From Bradysia coprophila (taxonomy: Eukaryota; Arthropoda; Insecta; Diptera; Sciaridae), in assembly GCF_014529535.1 (NCBI RefSeq), contig NW_023503302.1, positions 2,784,706-2,848,705 of the forward strand: a stretch of 64,000 nt of DNA, given 5' to 3'. Shown here in pieces: positions 10,882 to 23,864 of this stretch. How positions within the stretch are numbered: position 1 is the stretch's first letter; every line of letters begins with the position of its first letter. The notes beneath the pieces are model-generated. The model did not search any database. It was given only the letters and a program-made list of their open reading frames with translations, and was not told where the DNA came from. The position numbers and the translations under genes were made by a program.

Positions 10882-12932
10882 ATAATATCCGTCCTGCGGT
10901 TTTTAGTTAAAGACCTAACATTTCTGTGCTACAAATGATGGAAATGAATTCCACTATGAATTATAGCCTTCGAAATAACTTGGATTTATGCTTCGTTTAA
11001 GAGAAATGATATGGCGTAGAAGTATGAGTATAATCATGATAAATTTCTATTTCACAAAAAAAAATACGTCCGCGACAGTCAAAGCTCAAACCAGCCTACT
11101 TTTAATCGGAAGCGATTTGTAAAGACTAAGCTTTGTCTTAAAAAATTCTAATATTACTGTGAGTGGATTCAAATTAAAAGTTAAATATTTTGAAAAATGA
11201 GTACCATGACGAGTCGCTATAATTATCGACATGCCACAACAAATAATTACGCCGCAAACATTAATCGATTGCAATGTTTACTCCTATGTGAAGAATTTCG
11301 ATATAAAAAAGTGAAATTCCATCGCAATCACCTTGAAGTTGGGTACAAAAAGAATTGCATATACACTCCACATCCAAGGTGTTAAGGTTAATTATTAAAT
11401 CTATTGGTAAAAGCAAACAAATTGTTCTCTAGTTTTATTTTCAATGTCAAATCGATATATTCAACGCTGAGTCGTCAATTAGCATCTACTTAGGAACTAC
11501 GTAATGTTTACCTCAAAATTACAGAACCGTTTATTGAGTTTATTATTATACATCACATCCTAATTTGGTTTTTGTTATAGCATTACAATTAGGATTTGCT
11601 TTTAAAAATATGACTGACATGAACTTCGCAACAGACAGTGTGAAATGCTGCGAGTATTTCTAACTTTAATTTGACGCGGGTTCATGATGAGGTTCTTTTT
11701 ATTCAACAAAATGTACCTACTGATGATACACCATCAATCTGTTGATAATAGGTGGAACAAACGAAGTTGAAGACTGGATGGTTGAACTAGTGACATGCGT
11801 CCCGGCTGTGAAAAGTTGAAACGACTAAACTTTGTCTGTAAGGTGGAAGGCATACAGCAAATTTGTAACTTGTCTCATTTGCTCGAAATTGTCACAAATC
11901 ACATTGTGCTGAATAGTTTAATAGTTTCTTTCGTAAATGTTTGGATCAAATTCTTGATGAAACATTGTTTGTGTACAAACGCAGAATTACACGGGGACTT
12001 GCGTCACATTTCATTTTTTAAAGGGTTTTTTGACTTTGCACTTTGAAGAGCACAACATTAATTTGTTAAACTTTGTTCTATTGATACTGAATTCATCGAA
12101 GGAAAAGCATGCTGTAGCTATTGATTCAATAGTATTGAATAAGAGTATTGGATGAGCTTGTTGAATTTTCATTGCTTCAGAAAACTTGGCCTTCATAATT
12201 TAATCATGACTTCAATCATAAAGCTAAAATTTTGCTAAACCAAAATTTATGATTTGAAATTAATCGGCGCAAGATTAACATACTTTAGCTTAACATTCGA
12301 TTTTGATATTAAAAAAAAAAACTTTGCAATAAAGAAGATTCTTTATTGAGCCACACAGTGAATGAAAACCTCCAATGCCAGTTCTACTAATAAACATAAA
12401 CAAAAACCGAATAAAATTGAACATTAAGTTCTTTCGAAAGCAAACATTAAACAATGCTGCAGCTAACAACAGTAACGTTCAAGTTTAAGTTATTCTTTTT
12501 GTTGCCACTTACTGTGCAACATTTTCGGTCATCATGAATTGATGTATATGTGAGACTGACTTTCAGAAGTCGGTCCTATTAAAGCATCTTTTCTTAACAA
12601 AAATTGTTTTTGCAACATTTCGTAGTTGGAAAACATTGTCACTGGCAGTACAATCAGATAATTAAGTTCCAAACAATTTTTATTTTTTTATTTTTTATCG
12701 ATGGAGAACCTAATTATAAGACACTTTGTCTCGTATCATATGCCAAAAAATGTTAAAACTTTTTTTATAAATCATTTTGAAAGTCACTAAAAACACGAAA
12801 ATTCGAATAGAAATACAGTATGTCATCAAAAAATTTTGTATTTCGATTCGAATTTTCTTCTGATGTACTTTTAACAGACTAATCACTTAGTTAATTTACC
12901 ATACTATATAGTACGTAAGAACTAGAAAACAA
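10882..12932. other. Intergenic, nothing recognised
   Basis: Only short open frames without motifs. A GGACTTGCGTCAC word near 11996 belongs to a dispersed repeat seen elsewhere in the window. Confidence 0.35.
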
Positions 12933-13900
12933 TAGAGAACGTTAGCTAAATGGCCGCTAACGCTAATTTCCAACGCTAAATCCCCCGCTAACGCTAAAAT
13001 CAACGGTAATGCCCTGTCAATAAATGGCACCATTGTGAATGCATACACATGGACGACGAAATTTTCGATTTATTTTTCATTTATTATTTTAAAAGGTCAT
13101 CCGGATCAATATTTGATTACTGCAATCCGTACATCTAATTTGCAGTTTGGTAGCGACACTGTGCTGGAAAAAATCTATTCACTTTCCAATGAGCTGTTCG
13201 ACGACAAACATCCTCCACTACACAACAAACACGTGGTTAACCTGCAATTGAAACACCTGAAAATAATTTTGTGATTATTACTCCCACAATGTGATCGGAT
13301 TAACATTTTATCAATGGAATTAGTAGATCTGAATTGTAGGAAGCTACAATTAAGCTGGAAACGTTTTTTATTCTCTTTTTAATGTTACAAATAGTATCCT
13401 CCACACGACGAACATGCAGTTGGAAAATGTGATTCGTAAAACGTTTGCAATCAAAAGTGAATAAAACTTTTCCAGCTTAATACCGCTGGTTTCCTACAAG
13501 TCAGATCTACTAATTGCATTGATAAAATATTGATCCGATCACATTGTGGAAGTAATAATCACAAAATTAATTTCATGTATTTCAATTGCAGGTTAACCAC
13601 GTGTTTGTTGTGTAGTTGAGGATGTTTGTCATCGAACAGCACATTGTAAAGTTTATAGATTTTTTCCAGCACAGTGTCGCTGCCTTCCTGCAAATTAGAT
13701 CTACGGATTGCAGTAATAAAATATTGATCCGGATGACCTTTTAAAATAATAAATGAAAAATAAATCGAAAATTTCGTCGTCCATGTGTATGCATTCACAA
13801 TGGTGCCATTTATTGACAGGGCATTACCGTTGATTTTAGCGTTAGCGGGGGATTTAGCGTTGGAAATTAGCGTTAGCGGCCGTTTAGCTAACGTTCTCTA
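12933..13900. mobile_element. Palindromic TA-flanked element, copy 1 (968 bp)
   Basis: It begins TAGAGAACGTTAGCTAAA and ends in the complement GCTAACGTTCTCTA. The arms run about 450 bp each with GCTAACGCTAA words near the tips. Each arm holds an open frame of about 79 codons (13035-13274 plus, 13559-13798 minus) with the shared core KGHPDQY-ITAIR-SNLQ and NKHVVNLQLK. The two arm copies differ mostly at amino-acid-changing positions (roughly ten replacements against two silent changes, counted by eye), so this reading frame is probably not under protein selection. A second copy lies at 53534-55283. Confidence 0.8.
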
Positions 13901-16900
13901 ATATCCAAAGATAAAATCGCAAATTTTTGTCACAGATGAAATAGCAGTCAATCAGTATAACTTGCGAAGGTGTGAAATCGTGTGTAAAAATGGTACCATC
14001 AAATACCAAAGCAGTCCTTTTTGTTAAGAAATATTGTCTACTCACAAAAAAAAACAATTACTTGTGGCAAACAACTTGTCTCCCAGACAATTTCTACCTT
14101 TTTATAGAAAATAAAATTATTTGTGGCAGGTAACTCATCTCATTTGAGAAAATATTTGCTTGAACATTGAACAATCGCGAATTTTCTTGATTGTTTCGAA
14201 TTTTCCTTATTATCTTGGGGGAGGGGGTCAAAAATAGGCCGTACACCGCGTACGTCGTTTATGTATGGCCCCTTAATTAGGAAAACCGAATTTCTGTATT
14301 TACCAATAGAATTTTTCCTTTTAAATTTATTAAAAAACATTTTACCGTTATTAACTCAATTTCGACCAATATCAGGAAGTTATAACGGTAATTCTATTGA
14401 TTATATTGGTAAATCCATATAAAACAACGCTCGAATATTACCATCCTTTCATTAATATCACGTTTTGCCAGGTATCGCATTTTTTAAATGAGAAAAAGGA
14501 TTACCTAAAGACAAATTACCTGCCACTGTTATTCTTCTGAATTATTTTTTGTCAGTGTAGTTAATGTCCTTTCTAGCACTAATTCCAAATTTTCTGTTAC
14601 TTTCGTTTCTTTTAAAGTGTACTCAAAATTATAGAGAATATTGGCGAGGTCTTGTGAAATGGTTGAAAATTTGAGCGTTGCAGGGAGTTCAAGAAAAAGT
14701 TATCAAAGAAAAATATGCGGCTCTTAGATGTCATGATGATGTATGATGCTTGTACTTCTTCATTAAATATTCCATGTTCTGACGTCAATATAGATAACAC
14801 ATCACTCTAAGGTAAGTGCATTAATATAAAAAAAAAAACTTTATGAAGTGGTGGTATTGAGCGTTTTTGTGTATATACGGATATATTAATTAGGAAATTT
14901 AATATGTAATTACGATCAAAACCTGTCAGTGAAATTAATAACTAGTTGCTGAACTTACGTTCAATCTAATAGATAAGATATTTTACACACACACGACATG
15001 ATGTTGCAATTGACCGAACCGCATTTATGATATAATTAAAATAAAATGTTGGCGACCCAACATTTGATCTTTACGAAAAAAATATTCAAAAAAAAATTCA
15101 ACAAAAGGCATGTAAAGCAAGTAAAGTGGGTGGATTGATAGGTATAGGCAAATTTTGGATTGAATATACTTACTCGTCGATGAATCTGAATAAATAATAA
15201 ATGGTTGAACGAACGATTGAATTCGACAGAAACTCCATAATTTTCGATAAAATTTATAGTTAAAGGACCAGTAAACACACCGTGCAATGAAAACAAACTT
15301 TCAAACTCTGTTAATTGATCTATTTCATAACATTTCACCACAATATGCGCCTCAAGGTACAAGAAACTATCGAAATGTGGTATATGTTTAACAGTCTACC
15401 AATGCGATTTTTCGTGATTATTGTTTAGAAAACCTGTTTTTAGCAAGAGAAGTCAAGTGAAGAATATTTTTCACGTCTTATTTGTTGTAACAAAAACACA
15501 TTACTAGTTGGTACACCGAAAATTGACGGAAAAAAAGTAGTTGCGCTGTAATTCCTCCAAAAACAACACAAATCTATCGTTCAGCACTTCTTCTTCCTCT
15601 GCATGAGTACTTATATTTTATAAAATAGCATTGATATATCTCTCAAATCACTGTACGTATCCGAATAAATTAGATAGTCTTTTTTCTGCTGTATTATTAT
15701 ACTCGGTTAATGCACTGACTGTCGCGCACAATTCTCTCACCAACTTTTTAACATTAAACTACTTTGTGATTAAACTTTTTATCTAATTCGATTAAAGTCA
15801 AAAGTTTGAGTTCAATTACATGGTAAACGTTATTACTAGATTTCCGTTCCCTTGCATAATGATGGTTGAATAACGTAATTTAGAAAATGATTGGAAACAT
15901 TTAAAGTCTTTTCACGTATACAGCGTGCAAATTATCGTCTATAATATACCACAAATGCTAACCAGTCTACGGTCAGCAAGAGACTAAACATTTTTGTTTT
16001 TTTGAATATCGTAAATGCTTTTCGGTTTCAATGACGGGTAACTAACACATTCAACACATGGCACTCATGTTTTCGCTATAACCGTTGCGTTTTGGAGATA
16101 GTTGCACATCTTGTTGTTGATATTAAAAAAAAGTGACCGACGTGAGCTGATCGCAATAATTAGATCTGTTGTTGCCTGTTAGACGTTAGAGTTAGAGATT
16201 TATTAGAATGTCCTTGAGAGATGATATATAATTCTTAATTACGGTGTCCAGTATGTTAATGAGTCGCTAAATTAGCTATATTTTTGTTTTCAAAAATGTT
16301 ATACTCCAATTTCGGTTAGAAATAACAATGTAACAGTGAACAACGTGTTTAGAATGTCTGATAATTGACGTCATTAGGTTTTTTTTTAAATAGCGTATAC
16401 AAGTCTGAAATGGTGGATGTAATAAGTGTTTCTTAACAACAAGGATGACCATTTTGCAGGCTACTCTTTTACTCTGGTCTTTCACTGAAACCAATACTTC
16501 GAAAGTTCCATTAGTTTTTGAAACTCGACGACGGGCATATTTGGTACTGTGGCATATGTGTTTGTCACGAGGATATTTATTTGATACTAAGTATTTTCTG
16601 ACTTGACCTGATCTTAATCTTTCACAGATGGCAAGCATATCACGAATATAATTTTTGATTTTGTCACTTCATTAATTTGCTCCAAGCTATTAAAAGAAAT
16701 TGTTACAAAATCTTTTACTTCATTTGTTTGAAGACCATGTTAGCACTAGCTAGACGCTTATCTATATCGTTGCTGGCGATAGCAGATGATATTGACGCCC
16801 ATTAAAAATATCGACTAAAAGACTAATAGGTTTTTCAATATAAAAGTGACACCCTTGAATGAAAATAGTATTTGACATGGATTTTACAAGTGTGAGAATT

Positions 16901-17410
16901 GCAGCCCAAAGCCGATTGCAGGGGCTGCAACAACACAAGGCAAAAAATAAAGTTTCAAGCAATTACATAAAGTATGTTACATGCTGGACAAGTGGAAAGT
17001 CACGTTTTCGTATTTTAATTGACTTCGGCTTCGTCTCGTCACAGAATTCACACGAAAACTGGACTTTTGAAACTTTTCAATTAAGCTTCCGAGAAATGAG
17101 CTTTAACACTTATGTCAATGAAATAATGACTCATTTCCCAGTGGTGCAGAGAATGATAATAGTTTACGTTTTGAGGTGTTTATTTTAACGAGTATAGCAG
17201 TACGATGTACGAACCGAAGGCAACCACACTTGGCAAAATATAATAACGACAACATTGCCAAGTTTATTTTCTGCTAAAGCTCGTTTTACCGCCTAATGCC
17301 GAGTTTCCGGGGATGCCTCGAATATCTAACATGCCGCCTGATCGCCTTCGACTCGTTAAACCTTACATTTGACAAAACAAGAATTTTGCAATGGAAAATT
17401 GTATATTAGA
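13901..17410. other. Intergenic, no supported gene
   Basis: Open frames at 15036-15362 and 16276-16638 (both minus) reach 108 and 120 codons. The first contains a good GTAAGT donor after GVSVEFNRSFNHLLF, so it could be a lone exon, but I recognise no family and cannot find partners. The rest is AT-rich without structure. Confidence 0.3.
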
Positions 17411-17452
17411 GGACCTGCGTCACGCCCGCTTACTACCGTGCAGGCATGATAT
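17411..17452 (+). repeat. Dispersed repeat containing GGACYTGCGTCACG
   Basis: GGACCTGCGTCACGCCCGCTT and the following 20 bases, ending in GGCATGAT, align with 20997-21038. The core GGACTTGCGTCAC also occurs at about 11996 and in both arms of the palindrome at 19457-19975. Confidence 0.4.
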
Positions 17453-19456
17453 ACCATTTCGACACCTTCACCACAGATGCGTCTAATAGGTGCAACGAAA
17501 AGAATATTTTAAGACGTTCCCCTAATCGTTTTTGAAAATTTTCCATAACAATTCCCTCTGTTTTAAAATGAATTTGTTTCGACGGCAGTTTAAGCCGTAA
17601 AGCAACATGGAACTCTACGTTGCAATAAAGGTGTAATAGTGAAATAAGAAAAAATGTCTACAACTAAATAATTGGTTACGATAATTGTTTAGACCTACCT
17701 GACCCGAGTATATCTCTATAATTATTATAATTATTATATACGAACGATCAATAGTATAAATTCATTTTAAGCAATTCACTTCAGCAAACACCATTAAATT
17801 AAACCAACATAACTTTATCCCTTACACACGTAATAAATTCATTCATAATATTTGCTCAGAGATTTTTTCACAATTTAAATATTTGATTTACCTATATTGT
17901 GCGGTGAAACAATTGATGGAATTTTATTTAAGATCTATAAAGCATCTACTGCTGTTACAAAATCGGAAACAAGTCTGATTAAATATGTTATGTGACGAAC
18001 AACAACGCAAAGATTGAATGATTTGAATGGACTGAGTCGATCGATCGCGCGAAATAAACAAAAGAAAAAAAAATAAGGCGGAACGGTCAAACAATATTCG
18101 AGGTCAATTTCAGACGATGATAGACAAATTTAAACCTAGATTTAAACGAGTTTATTTTATTTATAGCATTTAACCGTGTTCAAGCCACTGCAAGAAGGTT
18201 TCCATAATTGTATTGCTGTTGTTGTGTTTACCAAATGGTTCGCAGTAGAATTTTCATCAATTAGAACGAAACGGTTCTAATGAAAGTTTTTTGTTTCAGC
18301 TAATTGAGAACCATCGCTCATAAAAGATATCTTACAGTTCTTTGACAATTTAGGGTACATGACGACAAAGCTTGATCATTTTTGTCTTATTAATGAATTT
18401 AATTGAGAGTACCAAAAACGAGCGCATTTTTTTAACGGCGACTTACAAACATCACTCTGTCCTTTTGTAACATTACATTATGTGACACTTTGATGGCTTT
18501 CTATAAAATTATTGCAATACAGTGTTATAGTCGAGTTGAAACAGATTTTTTTCCCTTAGCCAATGACAGTGCATAATGGAAAATTCCAATCCCTTTTATG
18601 GTCGAAAAAGGTCATTTCGCACCCTCATTTTATCTTTTTATTTTTTCGAACAATTACTACCAACACTGTCCTTACTGCATATCATTTAGGTCACATTTTT
18701 ACTGTTCTGTGAATACTCTCTGTCTTAAACATCTGATGATAGCTGAAAATTGATGCAAAAATTGGTGTGCATTCGAACAATATTAACGAAAGTTAGAAGA
18801 TATCATCGTGTCAAACATTATACTTGACTGTCTAAGACATTTTTCTTAGTTTAAATTCAGTTAAGTTAATAGGTAATGTGACTAAATTTTGGTACTAGTT
18901 TCTTATTCTTGCACTACATAACTAATGACATTGGAGTTAGTTAGTTTTAAACAAGCATAGCCACAGGTTCATTACTCCAAATAAAATAAAAATGGAAAAA
19001 ATTAATTGTCATAGTTTTACACGTTTGAAACAGGTATGTTTGCCGGTAATGGCCATATAATGTATATTGAGAAAATGAAGTTATTTGTGCAAGCGCGTGA
19101 TAATTGCTTTCGTCATTTACTAAGATAACATTTCCCTTTTGATTATCCAAATTGGCAATTTTCATGTAAAAATTACGCAACCTATGGGTGAACGTATCAA
19201 AACATCAGTGTCAGTCTTTGTCACACGCAATAAACTAAAGCAAGGATAAGGGGCAATATTATCCGTAGATTATTACTTCTCGTCTGTTCATTCACAATGG
19301 AAATATAAAATATAAATCGAGATGGTAAGCACTTTGATTCACTGGATAATCAGGTCAATCAAAAAGGAGTTCGTAGAACCTCGATCCCCTCGATTACCAA
19401 TTCGTAATTGAACAAAAGACCTTTCACACTCAATTAGGATATTATTTGGGTATCGC
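17453..19456. other. Intergenic, nothing recognised
   Basis: AT-rich DNA. There is a weak imperfect hairpin near 18235-18314 (ATGGTTC and GAACCAT ends). No gene. Confidence 0.35.
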
Positions 19457-19975
19457 CCAAAACCACTTACAGTGGAGGTGTGACGCAAGTCCTGTTATCC
19501 ACTTACAAAAGAACTGATATCGGTGTAGGTGACGCTTACAGGTTCGACACGCAAAAAGGTATGCGTCACAAATGGCAGCTGATGAGGAAAGTACGCGAAA
19601 GTTTTATCAACAAAAATTTACCAGAAAAATTTTAGGAAGAAAATTATAATAAAAAAGTTTGCGTCAAAAAGTGGCAGATGATTCGGCTTTCTTCCGTTTG
19701 AATTCCATTTTTAGGAATATATTTCACAATTTTTAAAATTTTCCTTCCTCAACATCTGCCACTTGTGACGCAAACTTTTTTATTATAATTTTCTTCCTAA
19801 AATTTTTCTGGTAAATTTTTGTTGATAAAACTTTCGCGTACTTTCCTCATCAGCTGCCATTTGTGACGCATACCTTTTTGCGTGTCGAACCTGTAAGCGT
19901 CACCTACACCGATATCAGTTCTTTTGTAAGTGGATAACAGGACTTGCGTCACACCTCCACTGTAAGTGGTTTTGG
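19457..19975. mobile_element. Large foldback element (about 520 bp)
   Basis: The left end CCAAAACCACTTACAGTGG and the right end CCACTGTAAGTGGTTTTGG start arms of about 220 bp that are almost identical over most of their length, including GGTGTGACGCAAGTCC, CGATATCAGTTCTTTTGTA and GTTTGCGTCA segments. The loop is about 80 bp. No transposase. Just outside the right end another partial GATATCAGCTCTTTTGTAAG repeat follows. Confidence 0.8.
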
Positions 19976-20143
19976 ACGATATCAGCTCTTTTGTAAGTTG
20001 TGCTTTTTTTAGAATTTGGTCGCAGATAATAGACAATCATATTGTGCAGTTTGAACGAAAATATTCTTCTTACATAATTGTATAACTTTCTCTTTGATCT
20101 CTTTGATAAAAATAGAAAATTTGACGAAAATCGAAAATTTGAC

Positions 20144-20640
20144 GCACTTAAAACGCTCATAGCTCCCAAATAGTCGACGTTTTATGAAAACCATGAAACA
20201 CGTATCGACTAGAATCTAAAACTCTATAACTTTGTCTTTTACACGAGGTTTCTATCTGCAGTATTTTCCGAGTTATGGCTGACATAGCTCGCACTTAAAA
20301 CGCTCATACCTCCCAAATAGACGACTTTTTAGGAAAACCATGAAACACGTATCGACTAGAATCTAAAACTCTATAACTTTGTCTTTTACACGAGGTTTCT
20401 ATCTGCAGTATTTTCCGAGTTGTGGCTGACATAGCTGGCACTTAAAACGCTCATAGCTCCCAAATAGACGACTTTTTAGGAAAACCATGAAACACGTATC
20501 GACTAGAATCTAAAACTCTATAACTTTGTCTTTTACACGAGGTTTCTATCTGCCATATTTTCCGAGTTATAGGCCCCATAGCTCAATAGGTTAACACGCT
20601 CATAGCTCCGAAATTATAAGCTTTTATAAAAATTCCTTCA
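20144..20640 (+). repeat. 147/148-bp tandem repeat, about 3.3 copies
   Basis: Units start with GCACTTAAAACGCTCATA at 20144, 20291 and 20439, and a degenerate fourth begins near 20585. Each contains CCATGAAACACGTATCGACT, AACTTTGTCTTTTACACG and TTTTCCGAGTTATGGCTG. Spacings are 147 and 148 bp. Units are more than 90% alike by eye, with the last one decayed. Confidence 0.85.
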
Positions 20641-22429
20641 AATTAGTTTCTTAGAATTACGTCCTTAACATACCCTGAAAATTTCAGCCAAATTCACCGG
20701 TAAATTCAAAAGTTTCGTTGTAACAAAGTAACAAAGTAACAAAGGTTGGTAAAATTCATCAATTTCAAAATGTATGAAAATTAATTTCTTCATACAAATT
20801 TCTGCAAATTTCCAAGTTTTGAAATGTAATATCTCGGCCAAATCTTAACCCTATGAGGCGTGTGATAGCTCGTTGAACTCGTATGGACGCCCAGATTACG
20901 AATAAAATACTTTGGGGGTAGTAGGAGCAAAGGGGGAAAAGTCAAAAAGTTCCTCAGTCCTGCGGAAAATTTTTTGTAAAATTTTTCAGTGTGAACGGAC
21001 TTGCGTCACGGCCCTTCACCAACGTAGGGCCATGATTGAATCTATTAATCCAAATAATTTTGAAAAAGAAATCTCTTACTTCATTTGCTTCAGCATGCAT
21101 GTTGTGGATATATAAGACGATCGTAGCTAAGTCTAGTTTGTTACTTTTGTCGTCGATGTCGATAACAGTTGATATAGCTTTACGTAAATAATTTTTTCAG
21201 TAATTACATGTTTAACTTGAAATCCAAAAGTTGGCAGTTCATCATTATTTTCTGTTGTCAAAATTTCTCATAAGAATCCGATTTCGTTAAATAACAAGGG
21301 TTCATAGCGTGAATAATATAGTTGAATAATATTCAGATTCCAAAACATTAGCAAACACATCTTCAAAAGCACTTACCTTTAATCCTCCACTTTCTTCCGA
21401 TCTACAAAACAGCCGTTTAACGTAATGGGTTTCTTTGTGTAAAAGTCAGGAAAGTTGTAGGATTTCACTTCTTAACTTTTGATTTCGTCTGTTAATTATT
21501 ATTCACCGGTTGGATTGCGTTGTCCGTAAAACATTAAGTGAAATGAAAAATTTATGCCGAATTCACAGAGCACTTCTTAGTTTAGTTACTAATGTACTGA
21601 ATATACATGTTTATTAATTCAGCTTTGGAAACATAAATATTCACGAAAAGCGATCGATTGAACAATTTCGAAAACTTGAAAATGTGAATCTTTCAACTAG
21701 CACAAAAACTTCTATACTCATTTCTACCCATTTATCAACAAGTCTACGATAGGAGTTTTCCAAATACATTTTTAAATTAAAAATAAAATTTTAAATGAAG
21801 CCTAAATGTATGCAATTCCAACAATAGAAACTTAGTTTCGAACCATTCATCGACGATGGTGTGCCTTAAAAAATTTATGCAAACACTTTTGTGAACACGA
21901 AACTTGGCATCATATTCTTCAAAAGTTAATTTTAACTATCTAACATAACTGTAGGCTACAGGTTAATGTTTGTAATTGTGTTGAACGTTGTGTCTCTCTT
22001 GTTTACTTTTTGCTTATATGCAGTAAACTTAGTATTGGTCTCGCATCTAATTCCAATTATTGACAAAGTCTTCTAATTTCTAATGTTTTTATTTTATTAC
22101 ACCAACCGCTTATTTTAAGATACCTGGCTACATTACATTGCATAGTATTATAATATTTTGACTCAAGAACAAAGAACACAAAAATACCGACAAGGCTGTG
22201 AAAAACGAGGCTACTCACGAACGATCAGACACATTCCACTCACGAATCAAATCAAAGGCAATAAAAGTGAATGGACGAAATTGAACAAGATTCTTTTAAG
22301 CGTCGACAGCAGTCTCTGGATGAATACACTGTTCATATCAGCCAGTATCATCATCCGAGAGAAAAGGGAACCCCAATTGGGACAAGAATGAACTAGTAAG
22401 CTTCACAGATCTGACAACTTAGCGGAACT
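20641..22429. other. Intergenic, repeat-derived in part
   Basis: The part to about 21050 continues in the style of the tandem array and ends with the dispersed GGACTTGCGTCACGGCCC repeat at 20997-21038. Beyond that, AT-rich DNA without a supportable gene. Confidence 0.35.
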
Positions 22430-23435
22430 TGTTCCTCTTTACATCATCAGCGTAAAACTGTGAGAAAAAGTTGAAAATCCTAAGCATCGTATTAACGGGT
22501 TTCTTGCTGTCCATAGTCGGTCCGATGGAACGGAATAAAGAAAAACTCATTATTCCTAAGCGGATGTACAGGGATCTTCAACCTTCTTCGAGGGTTTACG
22601 ACCACAACGCAGGGGCATCAAGACGACGGTGCAACAGATCAAAAATGAACACCGCGGACAGACTGATCCTCCTACGTCAAAGAGGTTCAATCCCCATCGA
22701 GACACATCGATCTAAGTAAGGAGGCAGACGATAATCAGCATCTCTCCGCAGAAACCTTCTTAACGCATAAATCAGAAACTTCTTTTGGATTGACTCAATC
22801 ATGTTCACATACGTCAGTAAATGAGGGTCCCAAACAACAGAGGCATATTCTAAGTGAGAACGCACATGAGCAAAATACACACTCTTCAGAGCTCGAACAT
22901 CAGTGAACTGCCTGCAGATTGAAGTCAATGTGACCATTAAACGTCAATTTCTCATCCAGCCAAACCCCGAGATCAAGCACCTATTTAACTCGAGACAAAA
23001 TTATCCCATTCACAGAATATTGAAAGCGCATCGGATCACGGACCCTTGAAAAAGACATCCCTTTACACTTGCCTGCGTTCAGGTCCAAGCGATTCAGTTT
23101 ACACCAACGAGAGAGAGCATCAATATCAGATTGAAGACGGATAGCATCGGAAAGCGATTTAACTGTGGACAGCCAACCCAAGAGCGCAGACTCAACACCG
23201 ATACTCCTAAGCTTGTTCAACAGAACCTTATGCGACAATCTGTCAAAGGCCTTCTGAAAGTCGGTGTAAATAACATCAAGCTGACCACCCGATTCAATGA
23301 TCTCTATGGCTAGACTGGTGAACTCAAGAAGATTAACCATAAAGCCATGCTGGGCAGGAGAGACAGAGGACACTAAGCGGTCGGTAATTAGATCGCACAC
23401 GATCGACTCAAAGAGCTTCCCAAACGTGGAAATAT
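22430..23435 (-). pseudogene. Jockey-type non-LTR reverse transcriptase relic
   Basis: Read on the minus strand, FGKLFESIVCDLITDRL, then SPAQHGFM, LLEFTSLA, and DVIYTDFQKAFDRLSHKVLL are classic Jockey-clade fingers/palm motifs. After LLGWL the sequence jumps to SDIDALSRWCKLNRLDLN and KCKGMSFSR. The segment that should carry the catalytic F/YADD is therefore deleted. Thumb and C-terminal motifs follow (RSHLEYASVVWDPH, RVFVFDLLHRRLD-like, FHRTDYG) with frame breaks and stops. It is 5'-truncated and dead. It lies about 430 bp upstream of the chitinase in opposite orientation. Confidence 0.85.
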
Positions 23436-23864
23436 GATTTTGCTATCATACAATAAAAAGGAAGAATCAGGAACGTAGGGATTACAATATATTTGAACCG
23501 ATTGTTTTGGGAACCCTGACCGTAGCAAAAATATATTAATATTTCAATAACATCGCGTAAAGAAGATCGTAATTAACATAGTGTCCCTACTAAGGCGTAG
23601 CCGAGTTAAAAGGTAAGCTGCTTATTGTTAGTTACTTTCCCATGTTTTCTTGTAATTTTTTTATCATTTCTTCATTCAGACAACGTCACCTCAAATCACT
23701 TATGAAAGAGCTCATTCATATCTGACTAAAATCTGGTTGCTTATTGAATTTTTGTGTAAATTTTTATTTCTTCCAAAAACTGTTATCATGAACCGATTTG
23801 ATAAGAATATTTTTTCCCAATTCTCACCCATCTGCTGACAGTTCTTTGAGAAAACCCGTTGAAG

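Noticed and set aside
15036..15362. A 108-codon minus-strand frame with a good GTAAGT donor
   Set aside because: Could be a lone exon, but I found no partner exon or family; listed only inside the intergenic entry.
16276..16638. A 120-codon open frame on the minus strand, Lys/Arg-rich
   Set aside because: No motif, no signal peptide, no convincing start or splice context; open frames of this length occur by chance in a 64-kb window.
18235..18314. Hairpin with ATGGTTC ends
   Set aside because: Arms pair only in patches; too weak to call an element.
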